The notes below the pieces were generated by a model that was not told the origin of the DNA, searched no databases, and saw nothing but the letters and a program-made list of their open reading frames with translations. A program made the position numbers and the translations under genes. Shown here in pieces: positions 15,097 to 22,403 of a stretch of 50,169 nucleotides of DNA; the first letter of the stretch is position 1; each line of letters begins with the position of its first letter. Origin of the DNA: a virus; the IMG/VR virus record IMGVR_UViG_3300035703_000134, positions 1 through 50,169 of that record; one strand, 5' to 3'.

Positions 15097-16041
15097 TCAG
15101 ACGAGCGAGAGCAGGTGCTTCGCGGCTTCGCTGGGCTGGCGGAAGGTGTGGACCTCGATCTTCACGGCGTCGCCGAGCTGCTCGAGATCGAGGAGCTGGG
15201 GCTCGACCGTCGCCGAGGTGGCGCTGCCCGGGGCCCAGATCAGCAGCTGCTTGCGCAGCGGGTGGCCGACCAGGGCCTCCATCATCAGGAGCTGGCCGAA
15301 CTTCTGCACCAGCCACTGGCGGTGGTGGCGGTACATCGGCAGCGAGGTGAACTCCGCGACGACCTTGCCGTCATAGAAGTCGGCGTACATCGACATCACG
15401 GGGCAGGGGATCGGCACGTCGAACGCGGCCTCAATCACCGGATTGACCGAGAAGACCTCGAACTCCACGGCCTTCCAGAACGCTTGTGCCATGCGGCCAG
15501 GGCGCTCGCCCTGGTCCATCGTGCGTTCGAGCGTGCGTGCGACATCGACGGCGTGCTCGACGAGAGCCATCTCGTCGATCGCAGCTTGGCTGGCGGCAAC
15601 CTCCTCGGCCGTCGCGTCAGCCTGCTTGCCGGCGTTGACGATCTGCTGGAGCGCCCCCAGGCGCTGCTCCTCGGACGACGTCGGGTAGCTCTCGGTCCAG
15701 CGGCCCAGGTGGAATCGGGGCCGGTGCAGCCGGGTCTTGTTGTCCTCGGTCTTGTAGATGAAGGGCTTGCCCGAGCGCACCGCGGCGAGGTACCGGGCTC
15801 GGGCGAAGTGGATGTCGTCCGGCGTCGTTGCCTGATCCAGTAGCCACTCGAGCGGGACGTTGACGATCTCGGCGAGCCGGCGCAGCAGCTCCACGGAAGG
15901 GGTCGTGCGGGTGTCCGGGTCCTTGGACTCCCACTGGGTAACCGCGCCACGGGTCAGGCCAAGCCGCTCGGCGAGCTGCGCCTGGGTCAGTTGCGCCGAC
16001 ACCCGGGCGCGCCGGATCTTCTCTGCAAGCAGGTTGCTCAT
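15097..16041 (-). CDS. Phage repressor (CI-type) with unusual C-terminal domain
   Basis: This 314-residue protein has an N-terminal XRE-type helix-turn-helix (residues ~5-70; LTQAQLAERLGLTRGAVTQW). The gene is divergent from a Cro-like gene, the position of a CI-type repressor. The C-terminal ~200 residues show no S24/LexA peptidase motifs: I see no Ala-Gly cleavage site or catalytic Ser/Lys pair. Instead there are YADFYDGKVVAEF and QFGQLLMMEA-like stretches that I do not recognise. It may therefore not respond to RecA in the usual way. No Shine-Dalgarno precedes the ATG, and the predicted start of transcription lies only about three bases upstream, so the mRNA may be leaderless, as for lambda cI. 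Confidence 0.85.
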   Translation of the reverse strand: MSNLLAEKIRRARVSAQLTQAQLAERLGLTRGAVTQWESKDPDTRTTPSVELLRRLAEIVNVPLEWLLDQATTPDDIHFARARYLAAVRSGKPFIYKTEDNKTRLHRPRFHLGRWTESYPTSSEEQRLGALQQIVNAGKQADATAEEVAASQAAIDEMALVEHAVDVARTLERTMDQGERPGRMAQAFWKAVEFEVFSVNPVIEAAFDVPIPCPVMSMYADFYDGKVVAEFTSLPMYRHHRQWLVQKFGQLLMMEALVGHPLRKQLLIWAPGSATSATVEPQLLDLEQLGDAVKIEVHTFRQPSEAAKHLLSLV

Positions 16042-16042
16042 G

Positions 16043-16057
16043 GTAAGCAGAGATTAC
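16043..16057. promoter_or_regulatory. Candidate operator at the repressor promoter
   Basis: The 15-mer GTAAGCAGAGATTAC is an imperfect dyad with GTAA and TTAC arms; it overlaps the repressor -10 box and ends just before the start codon. It matches the Cro-side dyad at 16110-16124 at 9 of 15 positions. Binding here would autoregulate the repressor. Confidence 0.45.
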
Positions 16058-16080
16058 ATGCCGGGGCGGCTCAGGGTCAA
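16051..16080 (-). promoter_or_regulatory. Repressor promoter (PRM-like)
   Basis: On the minus strand TTGACC (16080-16075) and TAATCT (16056-16051) are separated by 18 bases, a good sigma70 promoter directed at the repressor gene. The expected first transcribed base lies about three bases before the ATG. A direct repeat GGTCA at 16075 and 16086 (11-bp spacing) overlaps the -35 region and may be an activator or repressor site. Confidence 0.6.
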
Positions 16081-16097
16081 CCCGAGGTCAGGCGCGC

Positions 16098-16126
16098 TTC
16101 CAACACCGGGATAGCAGCGGTATCAT
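16098..16126 (+). promoter_or_regulatory. Rightward early promoter (PR-like)
   Basis: TTCCAA (16098-16103, weak -35) and TATCAT (16121-16126, -10) with a 17-base spacer point at the Cro-like gene. The -10 box is identical to that of the leftward promoter. Transcription should start about four bases before the ATG, again giving a near-leaderless mRNA; no Shine-Dalgarno is visible. Confidence 0.5.
16110..16124. promoter_or_regulatory. Candidate operator OR at the rightward promoter
   Basis: GATAGCAGCGGTATC is a 15-bp near-palindrome (GATAGC against GGTATC) that overlaps the -10 box of the rightward promoter. Related sequences overlap the -10 boxes of the repressor promoter and the leftward promoter, the arrangement expected for a shared operator set. 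Confidence 0.5.
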
Positions 16127-16136
16127 CACGACCGCT

Positions 16137-16358
16137 ATGAACGTCAGCGACATCGTACGAGAGCTCGGGGGGCCCGCCTACATCGGGCGCCAGCTGGGCA
16201 TCCGCAGCCAAGCCATCAGCCTGTGGATCCGCAAGAACCGGATCCCGGCCGAGCGCGTCCCCGACCTCGAGCGGCTGGCCCGCGAACGCGGCGTGCCGAT
16301 CCGGGCGGAGCAGATGCGCCCCGACGTCCGCTGGTCCGAGCTGAGGACGCCGGCGTGA
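16137..16358 (+). CDS. cro: Cro/YdaS-like small DNA-binding protein
   Basis: Seventy-three residues with a helix-turn-helix (MNVSDIVRELGGPAYIGRQL, then GIRSQAISLWIRKNRIPAE) of the YdaS/Cro type, followed by a helix (RVPDLERLARERGV). Divergent from the repressor and first in the rightward operon, it is the likely Cro-equivalent that switches off repressor synthesis. The stop overlaps the next gene as GTGA. The gene symbol reflects function by position, not close similarity to lambda Cro. Confidence 0.8.
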   Translation: MNVSDIVRELGGPAYIGRQLGIRSQAISLWIRKNRIPAERVPDLERLARERGVPIRAEQMRPDVRWSELRTPA

Positions 16359-16549
16359 CCGAGTTGCATCTGGCTCTGTCGGTCGAGGCCATGCAGGCCT
16401 TGGCGCACGGCGAGGAGCTGGTGATCGACACGCCCGACGGCGAGGTGCGGGTGGTGCTGTGCTGCACCGACGCGTGCGTCAACACGATCAAGACCCAGGT
16501 GGAGCGGGCGCTGCTGCGGCACCTGCCCGCCAACGAGAGCATTCACTGA
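16355..16549 (+). CDS. Hypothetical protein, 64 aa
   Basis: The GTG at 16355 overlaps the Cro-like stop (GTGA) and has GAGGA upstream. The small protein (LHLALSVEAMQALAHGEELV, with a DTPDGEVRVVL strand and CCTDACVNT) looks like an alpha/beta fold of the kind seen beside phage Cro genes. No family was recognised; a role in early regulation is possible from position only. Confidence 0.65.
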   Translation: MTELHLALSVEAMQALAHGEELVIDTPDGEVRVVLCCTDACVNTIKTQVERALLRHLPANESIH

Positions 16550-16558
16550 GGAGCTGCC

Positions 16559-16717
16559 ATGGAGAAGAAGCCGTTTTGGGACAAGCCCAACCCGAAGGAC
16601 AAGCCCAAGAAGATGAGCGCCGCGCAGAAGCTGGCCGCGCGCAAGCGCGCCGCGGCGGCCGGGCGGTCGTACCCCAACCTCGTGGACAACGCAGCCGTGG
16701 CACGGGGCAAGAAATAG
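16559..16717 (+). CDS. Small lysine-rich basic protein, 52 aa
   Basis: The ATG at 16559 has an excellent GAGGAG site six bases upstream. The peptide is very basic (MEKKPFWDKPNPKDKPKKMS, then AAQKLAARKRAAAAGRSYPN), likely disordered and nucleic-acid binding by charge. Similar short KKPFWD-type proteins occur in other phages, often unannotated because of size. Function is unknown. Confidence 0.7.
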   Translation: MEKKPFWDKPNPKDKPKKMSAAQKLAARKRAAAAGRSYPNLVDNAAVARGKK

Positions 16718-16782
16718 GCGGGCCGCTGCCCGCGCAAACCGAGCCGGCCGGAAGCCGGTGTGATCGAGAAAGGAGGCGCGAG

Positions 16783-16980
16783 ATGATGGCGCGCCAGGAG
16801 TATTTCGTTGGACTGCTTGATGACTGCCTGAAGGCCGCGCGCGAAGCCGGCGTTCAAGACGAGGACGAGGGCAGGGTGGTCGCCGCCCTGATTCTGTCGG
16901 ACAGCCTGAACGGGCTGCGCAAGGCGCTGCTGCAGACGGACGTGCTGCGCACCGCCCCGATGATCGTACCGAAGCAGTGA
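16783..16980 (+). CDS. Hypothetical protein, 65 aa
   Basis: Starts at the first of two adjacent ATGs after AAAGGAGG, one of the strongest ribosome binding sites in the window. It is largely helical (MMARQEYFVGLLDDCLKAAR, then VVAALILSDSLNGLRKALLQ) with no recognised motif. It directly precedes the primase-helicase gene (12-base gap) and may be an accessory factor; that is inference. Confidence 0.7.
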   Translation: MMARQEYFVGLLDDCLKAAREAGVQDEDEGRVVAALILSDSLNGLRKALLQTDVLRTAPMIVPKQ

Positions 16981-16992
16981 TGGGGGCGAGCG

Positions 16993-19443
16993 ATGTCAGA
17001 CAAGCCCACTTCACTGCCTGTTCGATTCGACACCATCCCCGCTGATCTCCAGGTCCACGCTCGGTGGGTCCTGTGGAAGTACGTGCACCGCCGCAAGCCC
17101 AGCGGCGGCTGGGTCTGGGCCAAGCTGCCGGTGCAGATCGGGGGTGCCGCGGCCAGCACCACCGACTCCACCACCTGGACGACGTTCGACGACGTCGCCG
17201 ATGAGTACGTCATGGGCGGGTACGACGGCATCGGCTACGTGCTCGGCTCCGACGTGCAGGGCATCGACCTGGACGACTGCCGCGACCCGGGCACCGGCGA
17301 GCTCAGCGAGCTCGCGCAGGAGGTGCTCGAGCGCATCGAGGGCTATGCCGAGGTCAGCCCCAGCGGCACCGGCATCAAGCTGTTCAGCCGCACGAACCTG
17401 GACGGCTCGCGCACGAAAAAGGAAGCCGGCGTCGAGCTCTACCGCGAGGGCCGCTACTTCACCGTCACCGGCCACCAGATCAACGGCCACGAGGCGCTGC
17501 CGGTGGTGCAGCAGGACCTGGGCTGGCTCGTGCAGCAGGTGTTTGACGAGAGTTTGAGCGCGCTGCCAGACGGTGACGAGGATCAAACCGAGCGCGCCCT
17601 GGCCAACCTGCGCCAGCCGCTCGAGGGCTGGGACATGGACCGCGTCCGCTCGGAGATCGGTCCGTACCTGAACCTCGAGATGCACTACGAGGAATGGATC
17701 CGCGTCGGGCAGGCGCTGTACCACCAGTTCGACGGCGACGACGCGGCGTTCGAGCTCTGGGACGAGCTTTTCCGCGACAGTCCGAAGTACGGTGGCCACG
17801 AGTACGGATGGGAGCGGTGGCGCTCGTTCAACACGCAGCGCAAGACCGGCCGCGGGCCCGTGACCCTGGCCTCGGTCCTGAAGATGACCAAGGACAAGCG
17901 CGAGGTGGCCAAGCGCGAGGAGCGCACGGACCTGCTCGAGCAGTTCAAGCAGGCGATCACCGACTGCACCGACGCGCGCGATCTGCAGGATCAGGTGGCC
18001 GCGCGCATCGCCAACACGCCAGCCTTGTCGCAGATGGAGCGCGAGCTGCTGGCCGCTGCGATCCAGGGCCGGGCCAAGGACCTGGGCGTGAAGCTGCCGA
18101 TCGCCACCTGCCGCGGCTGGGTCCGCTCCAGAGGCGGGCCGGTGGCTGCAGGCGGCGGCACGCCGATGCCCGAGTGGGCCAAGCCGTGGGTCTACGTGAC
18201 GGAGGGCGACAAGTTCTTCAACACCGAGACCAAGCAGGAGGTGACGAGCCAGGGCTTTCGCTCGATGTTCAACCGCTACATGCCGCTCGACCAGAAGGGC
18301 AACCGCGAACGCGCCGACCAGTGGGCGGTGGAGATGTGGGGCATGCCGGTGGTGGCGCACAAGGCGTACATGCCAGGGGCGGGCGTCACGTTCGAGATGT
18401 TCGGCCGGCAGTGGGTGAACCTGTACAGGCCGGAGAGCGTGCCGGCGGTGCCGCAGACGTACTCGGCCGAGGACCTCGAGGCCATCGAGCGGGTGGAGCT
18501 GCACCTGCGCACGTACTTGGCCGACGAGCGCGAGCGGGCGCTGCTGGTGAGCTGGATCGCCTGGAACGTGCAGAACCCGGGCGTGAAGATCCGCTGGGCC
18601 CCCTACGTGCACGGCGTGCCGGGCGACGGGAAATCGTTCTTCAGTGAGCTGGTGGCCGTGGCCATGGGCGGGCAGAACGTGCGGTCCCTGAACGGCAGCA
18701 CGCTCGAGAGCAACTTCACGGACTGGGCGGTGGGCTACGCACTGGTGGCCATCGAGGAGATGAAGCAGCACGGCCACAACCGGTACGACATCATGAACCG
18801 GATCAAGCCGTTCATCACGAACTCCCAGGTCGAGATCCACCCCAAGGGCAAGGCGTCGTACACGGCGCCCAACGTCAGCAACTACATCATCTTCTCGAAC
18901 TACCTGGACGGAGCTCCCGTCGACGAGGGCGATCGCCGGTACATGTTCGTGAGCTCGCAGCTGACGACGCCGGAGGCGCAGCGGCTGACGCAGGACGGCT
19001 ACTTCACGCGGCTGTTCGACGCGATCCACGCTCGGCCAGGGGCGATCCGCAAGTGGCTGCTCGAGTACGAGCTGCACCAGGAGTTCGACGCCAACGGCCG
19101 CGCACCGGACACCGAGGTCAAGCGCACGGTCATCGAGATGAGCAAGGGCGAGCTCGAGCTCATCGCCGAGGACCTGATCGAGCGCGGCGTCGAAGGGGTC
19201 AGCAAGACCGTCATCAGCTCGGCGCATCTGGTGCGCGCGATGGTCTCGGCCGGGGTCGAGCAGCCGTCGACGACCAGGGTCAACACGCTTCTGACCAGAC
19301 TTGGGTACCGGTTCGTGCTGCGCAAAAAGTGGCGCGGCGAGGCGTGCCGAGTGTGGCTCCAGCAAGGGGCGGTGATGAGTGAAGACGCGGTTGTCACCGC
19401 GCTGAACGCGACAGCGGACGGCGCGATGGACTTTTTGGAGTGA
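16993..19443 (+). CDS. Primase-helicase (prim-pol, PriCT_2 and D5-like helicase)
   Basis: This 816-residue multidomain replication protein has an N-terminal prim-pol region with GIDLDDC (near residue 91), SPSGTGIKLF (near 121-132) and RYFTVTGH (near 152-160). Residues ~207-290 match PriCT_2 (MHYEEWIRVGQALYHQFDGD, YGWERWRSFN). The C-terminal half is a DUF5906/D5-type helicase with Walker A GVPGDGKS (near 541), Walker B-like ALVAIEEM (near 582-589) and SNYIIFSNYLDG as the sensor segment. It synthesises primers and unwinds DNA, presumably loading at the iteron region just downstream. The ATG follows GGGGGCGAG. Confidence 0.92.
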   Translation: MSDKPTSLPVRFDTIPADLQVHARWVLWKYVHRRKPSGGWVWAKLPVQIGGAAASTTDSTTWTTFDDVADEYVMGGYDGIGYVLGSDVQGIDLDDCRDPGTGELSELAQEVLERIEGYAEVSPSGTGIKLFSRTNLDGSRTKKEAGVELYREGRYFTVTGHQINGHEALPVVQQDLGWLVQQVFDESLSALPDGDEDQTERALANLRQPLEGWDMDRVRSEIGPYLNLEMHYEEWIRVGQALYHQFDGDDAAFELWDELFRDSPKYGGHEYGWERWRSFNTQRKTGRGPVTLASVLKMTKDKREVAKREERTDLLEQFKQAITDCTDARDLQDQVAARIANTPALSQMERELLAAAIQGRAKDLGVKLPIATCRGWVRSRGGPVAAGGGTPMPEWAKPWVYVTEGDKFFNTETKQEVTSQGFRSMFNRYMPLDQKGNRERADQWAVEMWGMPVVAHKAYMPGAGVTFEMFGRQWVNLYRPESVPAVPQTYSAEDLEAIERVELHLRTYLADERERALLVSWIAWNVQNPGVKIRWAPYVHGVPGDGKSFFSELVAVAMGGQNVRSLNGSTLESNFTDWAVGYALVAIEEMKQHGHNRYDIMNRIKPFITNSQVEIHPKGKASYTAPNVSNYIIFSNYLDGAPVDEGDRRYMFVSSQLTTPEAQRLTQDGYFTRLFDAIHARPGAIRKWLLEYELHQEFDANGRAPDTEVKRTVIEMSKGELELIAEDLIERGVEGVSKTVISSAHLVRAMVSAGVEQPSTTRVNTLLTRLGYRFVLRKKWRGEACRVWLQQGAVMSEDAVVTALNATADGAMDFLE

Positions 19444-19656
19444 CAGGAGAGGCCGAAATGAGGTTGTCACCGAGCCTGTCACCGATCTTGTCACCGCACT
19501 TTTCTCTCTGTGTAGAGGTGTCTAGTGACAAGGGTGACGAGTATAGGGGTAGCGCACACATGCGAGAGCGTTGCGTTTTGTGCCGTGTGCCCGCGAAAAA
19601 AACGCACGCGCATATAGGGCATCCAGAACCCCTCTCGTCACGTCACCTTGTCACCG
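19391..19656. repeat. GTCACC iterons: candidate replication origin
   Basis: TTGTCACCG or close variants occur at 19391, 19464, 19476, 19488 and 19648; the copies at 19464, 19476 and 19488 are exactly 12 bp apart. Further GTCACC or GTCAC copies lie at 19636-19647, and reverse-orientation GTGAC at 19525 and 19534. The segment between (about 19497-19620) is noticeably more AT-rich and has an A7 run at about 19595. No convincing gene occupies 19444-19711. Evenly spaced iterons beside an AT-rich stretch and immediately after the primase-helicase gene are the hallmark of a phage origin; origin function is inferred. Confidence 0.55.
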
Positions 19657-19711
19657 CATTGGTTGAGCGCGGGCTGCAGGCCCCCTGGAGGCAGGAAGGC
19701 AGGTTGGAGTG

Positions 19712-19978
19712 ATGCTGGAGAGGCGGATTGAACAGCGGCTCGTGGCGCGAGCGCGATCGGCTGGGGGGCTGGCGGTCAAGTGGGTGGCGCCGTCCATGTC
19801 GGGGGTGCCGGACCGGATCGTGTTCCTGCCGGGCGGCAGGATCTTCTTCGTGGAGCTCAAGGCGCCGGGCAAGTCACCGACGCCGCTGCAGGACCGGATC
19901 ATCGGGATCCTGCGGAGCCTGGGTGCCGAAGTGCACGTCGTAGATTCGATGGAGGCGTGCGATGCGCTTTTCACCTAG
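19712..19978 (+). CDS. VRR-NUC nuclease
   Basis: An 88-residue stand-alone VRR-NUC domain of the PD-(D/E)XK superfamily. Catalytic-core residues visible are E4 in the first helix, D34 (GVPDRIVF), E48 and K50 (FVELKAP) and Q60 (TPLQ). Phage VRR-NUC proteins are predicted structure-specific nucleases that process replication or recombination intermediates. The ATG at 19712 is preceded by AGGTTGGAG; a GTG is one codon earlier. Its last 17 bases overlap the SNF2 gene, typical of the VRR-NUC/SNF2 pair. Confidence 0.92.
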   Translation: MLERRIEQRLVARARSAGGLAVKWVAPSMSGVPDRIVFLPGGRIFFVELKAPGKSPTPLQDRIIGILRSLGAEVHVVDSMEACDALFT

Positions 19979-21299
19979 ACCGTACCAGGAGCAGGCGATC
20001 CGCCGGATGGTGGAGCAGCCGTACCAGCTGCTGGCGCTACGCATGGGGGCCGGCAAGACGGTGGCCACACTGACGGCCATCGAGGAGCTGACGTACGACC
20101 GGTTCGAGGTCTGCAAGACGCTGATCGTGGCCCCGAAGCGGGTGGCGGAGCTTGTGTGGCACGCGGAGGTGCAGAAGTGGGACCACCTTCGGCACCTGAG
20201 GGTGTCACGCGTCGTGGGCAAGGCCGGGCAGCGGTTCGAGGCCCTGGTCGCCGAGGCGGACATCTACGTGATCAACCGCGAGAACTTCGTGTGGCTGACG
20301 GAGTGGGTCGACAGGAGCGGCGAGCCCTGGCCCTTCGAGTGCGTCGTGATCGACGAGAACAGGGGCTTCAAGGATCGGAGCTCCCAGGCCTGGAAGGCGC
20401 TGAAGAAGGTCCGCAAGGCCATCCGCAAGCTGTTCATCCTGACCGGCACGCCGGCACCCAACAGCCTGCTGGAACTGTGGCCGCAGGTCAGCATCCTGGA
20501 CCAGGGGCAGCGCCTGGGCACGGGTATCACCAAGTACCGGGACCGGTGGTTCACGCCGGACAAGAGGAACGGGCAGGTGGTCTACACGTGGAAGCTGCGG
20601 CCCGGGGCCAAGGAGGAGATCTACGAGGCGGTGGCCGACGTGATGCTGAGTGTGGAGAGCGGCGTGGAGCTGCCACCGCGGATCGACAACGTCGTGCAGG
20701 TGAGCTTCGACATGACGCCGTACCGGGACCTCGAGCGCAACCTCGCGACGGCCACCGTCACGGCGGTCAACGCGGCGGTGCTGGCCGGCAAGCTGGCGCA
20801 GATGGCCAACGGTGCGGTGTACGCCGACGCCGGCGGCGTGGAGGAGATCCACGAGGCGAAGCTGGATGCGCTGGAGGAGATCGTCGAGCAGGGCGAGCCG
20901 GTGTTGTGCTTCACGGCGTACGTGCACGATCAGACGCGGATCCTGAAGCGGTTCCCCAAGGCGGTGGTGTTCGACGGGGAGCGGTCCCTGCGTGCGTGGC
21001 AGGCCGGGCGGATTGACTTGCTGCTGATGCATCCGGCATCCGGTGGCCACGGCGTGGATGGACTGCAGGTCGGCGGGTCGGTGGCGGTCTGGTTCGGGCT
21101 GCCGTTCAGCCTGGACCTGTACGAGCAGGCCAACGCGCGGCTGCACCGCAGCGGGCAGGCGAATCAGGTGACGGTCCACCACCTCGTGGCCACGGGGACG
21201 GTGGACGAAAAGATCATGGCCGTCCTGGCGGCCAAGGGGAACGTGCAACGGGCACTGCTGCAAGCGGTGCGAGATCTGAAGGAAGGGGCAATGGCATGA
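19962..21299 (+). CDS. SNF2/DEAD-type phage helicase
   Basis: This 445-residue superfamily 2 ATPase has a Q-like motif RPYQEQAI, Walker A MGAGKT (28-33), motif II VVIDENRGFKD (near residue 130, usually DEAH/DELS) and motif III LTGTPAPN (near 160). The C-terminal lobe has HPASGGHGVDGLQVGG and motif VI QANARLHRSGQ (near 390). Stand-alone phage SNF2 helicases accompany VRR-NUC and PolA genes in replication-recombination modules. GGAGG lies six bases before the ATG. Its stop overlaps the next start as ATGA. Confidence 0.92.
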   Translation: MRFSPRPYQEQAIRRMVEQPYQLLALRMGAGKTVATLTAIEELTYDRFEVCKTLIVAPKRVAELVWHAEVQKWDHLRHLRVSRVVGKAGQRFEALVAEADIYVINRENFVWLTEWVDRSGEPWPFECVVIDENRGFKDRSSQAWKALKKVRKAIRKLFILTGTPAPNSLLELWPQVSILDQGQRLGTGITKYRDRWFTPDKRNGQVVYTWKLRPGAKEEIYEAVADVMLSVESGVELPPRIDNVVQVSFDMTPYRDLERNLATATVTAVNAAVLAGKLAQMANGAVYADAGGVEEIHEAKLDALEEIVEQGEPVLCFTAYVHDQTRILKRFPKAVVFDGERSLRAWQAGRIDLLLMHPASGGHGVDGLQVGGSVAVWFGLPFSLDLYEQANARLHRSGQANQVTVHHLVATGTVDEKIMAVLAAKGNVQRALLQAVRDLKEGAMA

Positions 21300-21757
21300 C
21301 GTCACGCGAGCGCATCGGAACGGCGCAGTACACCGACGACCTGGGCGAGGTCGGGCTCGAGGAGGTCGGCGACGTCGACATCATCAGGAGCTGCGGGATG
21401 GCCGCCCAGGGCAACCCACTGGGGCTGAGCATCTGGCGCTGGCGCGTCGGCGGCGACCAGCGCGAGGCCTTCGCGGTGGCCACCGGGCTGGTGGACCAGG
21501 GGCACGAGGCGGCGCTGGTCTACCGCGTCCTGTCGCACATGGCCGACGACGTGTGCCGGCACTGCCACGGACGGGGCTACGCCGTGCTGCCGGGCGCGCC
21601 GGTGTTGTCCGACGAGATCTGCGTCCACTGCCAGGGCACCGGAAGGGCGGCACTGGCAGGGGAGGCGGAGCGGGGACTGCAGGAGGAGATCCTGCGGATG
21701 GAGCGCGAGTTCGCGTCCGCCGTCATGCGCCGGCTGAGCCGGCAGCTGGATCTTTGA
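21296..21757 (+). CDS. Zinc-finger protein, possible late antiterminator
   Basis: This 153-residue protein has two CxxCxGxG knuckles (CRHCHGRGY at about residue 87 and CVHCQGTGR at about 109), a DnaJ-like zinc centre that also occurs in some lambdoid Q-type antiterminators. It is the last gene of the rightward early operon, the usual place of a late regulator, and the late promoter at 24908 is followed at once by a terminator as Q-dependent promoters are. Both points make it the best Q candidate, but the family match is not proven. The ATG overlaps the helicase stop (ATGA). Its 3' end overlaps the convergent gene 21723-22184 by 35 bases. Confidence 0.75.
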   Translation: MTSRERIGTAQYTDDLGEVGLEEVGDVDIIRSCGMAAQGNPLGLSIWRWRVGGDQREAFAVATGLVDQGHEAALVYRVLSHMADDVCRHCHGRGYAVLPGAPVLSDEICVHCQGTGRAALAGEAERGLQEEILRMEREFASAVMRRLSRQLDL

Positions 21758-22184
21758 GCACCGAGCGATCGAGCTCGAAGCCTTCGCGGACCACCTGCCC
21801 GCAGCACGGGCAGATTGGTTTCTTTTCGGCCCGTTCGAGGGCCCGGTAGACGGCGGAGGCGTGCACGCCGACTTGCTTGGCCGCAGCGAACGGCGTGAGG
21901 CCGTCCTGGAGGATCAGGTCGAGGGCCTGCATGGTCTTGGACTTCACGGGCTCGGGCTCGGTCGGCTGAAAGGTTTGCTTTCGCCATAGTGCCACGAGCG
22001 ACTCGGGCCACCGTTCGGGCAGGGTGGTGTAGGCCGAGGCCACGAGGCGCCCGTTGTGGTCCCAGGCGGCGATCGCCTGGGTGTCGGACTGGCTGGCGCG
22101 CTCGCGCAGCTTCTGACGCACTCCCGGGGACCAGGGAAGGGCCAGGAAGGACTCGAGGTCGACGGCACCGGCGGATTGGTTCAT
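21723..22184 (-). CDS. HTH and zinc-knuckle DNA-binding protein
   Basis: From the ATG at 22184 (ATGA overlap with the upstream stop) the protein is 153 residues. It contains a resolvase-like helix-turn-helix (LILQDGLTPFAAAKQVGVHA) followed by CPCCGQ, a zinc-knuckle half. The N-terminal half has a beta-rich AIAAWDHNGRLVASAY segment. It is the last gene of the second leftward operon and may be a regulator or site-specific DNA binder. Its 3' end overlaps the convergent gene 21296-21757. Confidence 0.75.
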   Translation of the reverse strand: MNQSAGAVDLESFLALPWSPGVRQKLRERASQSDTQAIAAWDHNGRLVASAYTTLPERWPESLVALWRKQTFQPTEPEPVKSKTMQALDLILQDGLTPFAAAKQVGVHASAVYRALERAEKKPICPCCGQVVREGFELDRSVLKDPAAGSAGA

Positions 22185-22387
22185 GACAGGGCCCCGTCTT
22201 CGATGTAGCGCAGCCACCGCTGGACGTCGGCGGTGCTGATCCAGTCGCCCCGGCTGCCGTCGGCCTGGACGGGGTTGAACTTGGGCAGCGCGAGGTGCTG
22301 GCGCAGCTGGTGGATCCGTTCGGACACGGCCTGGGCGGCCAGCTGGCGCTGGCGGCACTCGGCCTCGAGGCGGTTGATGTAGTTCAT
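22181..22387 (-). CDS. Hypothetical protein, 68 aa
   Basis: Starts at an ATG with GGAGACC upstream. An N-terminal helix (MNYINRLEAECRQRQLAAQA) is followed by QADGSRGDWISTADVQRWLR. The helical and acidic-basic pattern could be a protein-interaction helix. No family was recognised. Its stop overlaps the next start as ATGA. Confidence 0.65.
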   Translation of the reverse strand: MNYINRLEAECRQRQLAAQAVSERIHQLRQHLALPKFNPVQADGSRGDWISTADVQRWLRYIEDGALS

Positions 22388-22403
22388 GGTGCGGGTCTCC
22401 GGG

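Noticed and set aside
17011-19494. 827-codon minus-strand frame opposite the primase-helicase
   Set aside because: Shadow of codon bias; no motif, while the plus-strand gene has Walker and PriCT_2 motifs.
19440-19712. 90-codon frame between primase-helicase and VRR-NUC
   Set aside because: Its start overlaps the primase stop and its end overlaps the VRR-NUC start, but the sequence is built from the GTCACC repeats (repeated LSP units) and lacks a convincing protein pattern. Left as candidate origin; a small gene cannot be excluded.
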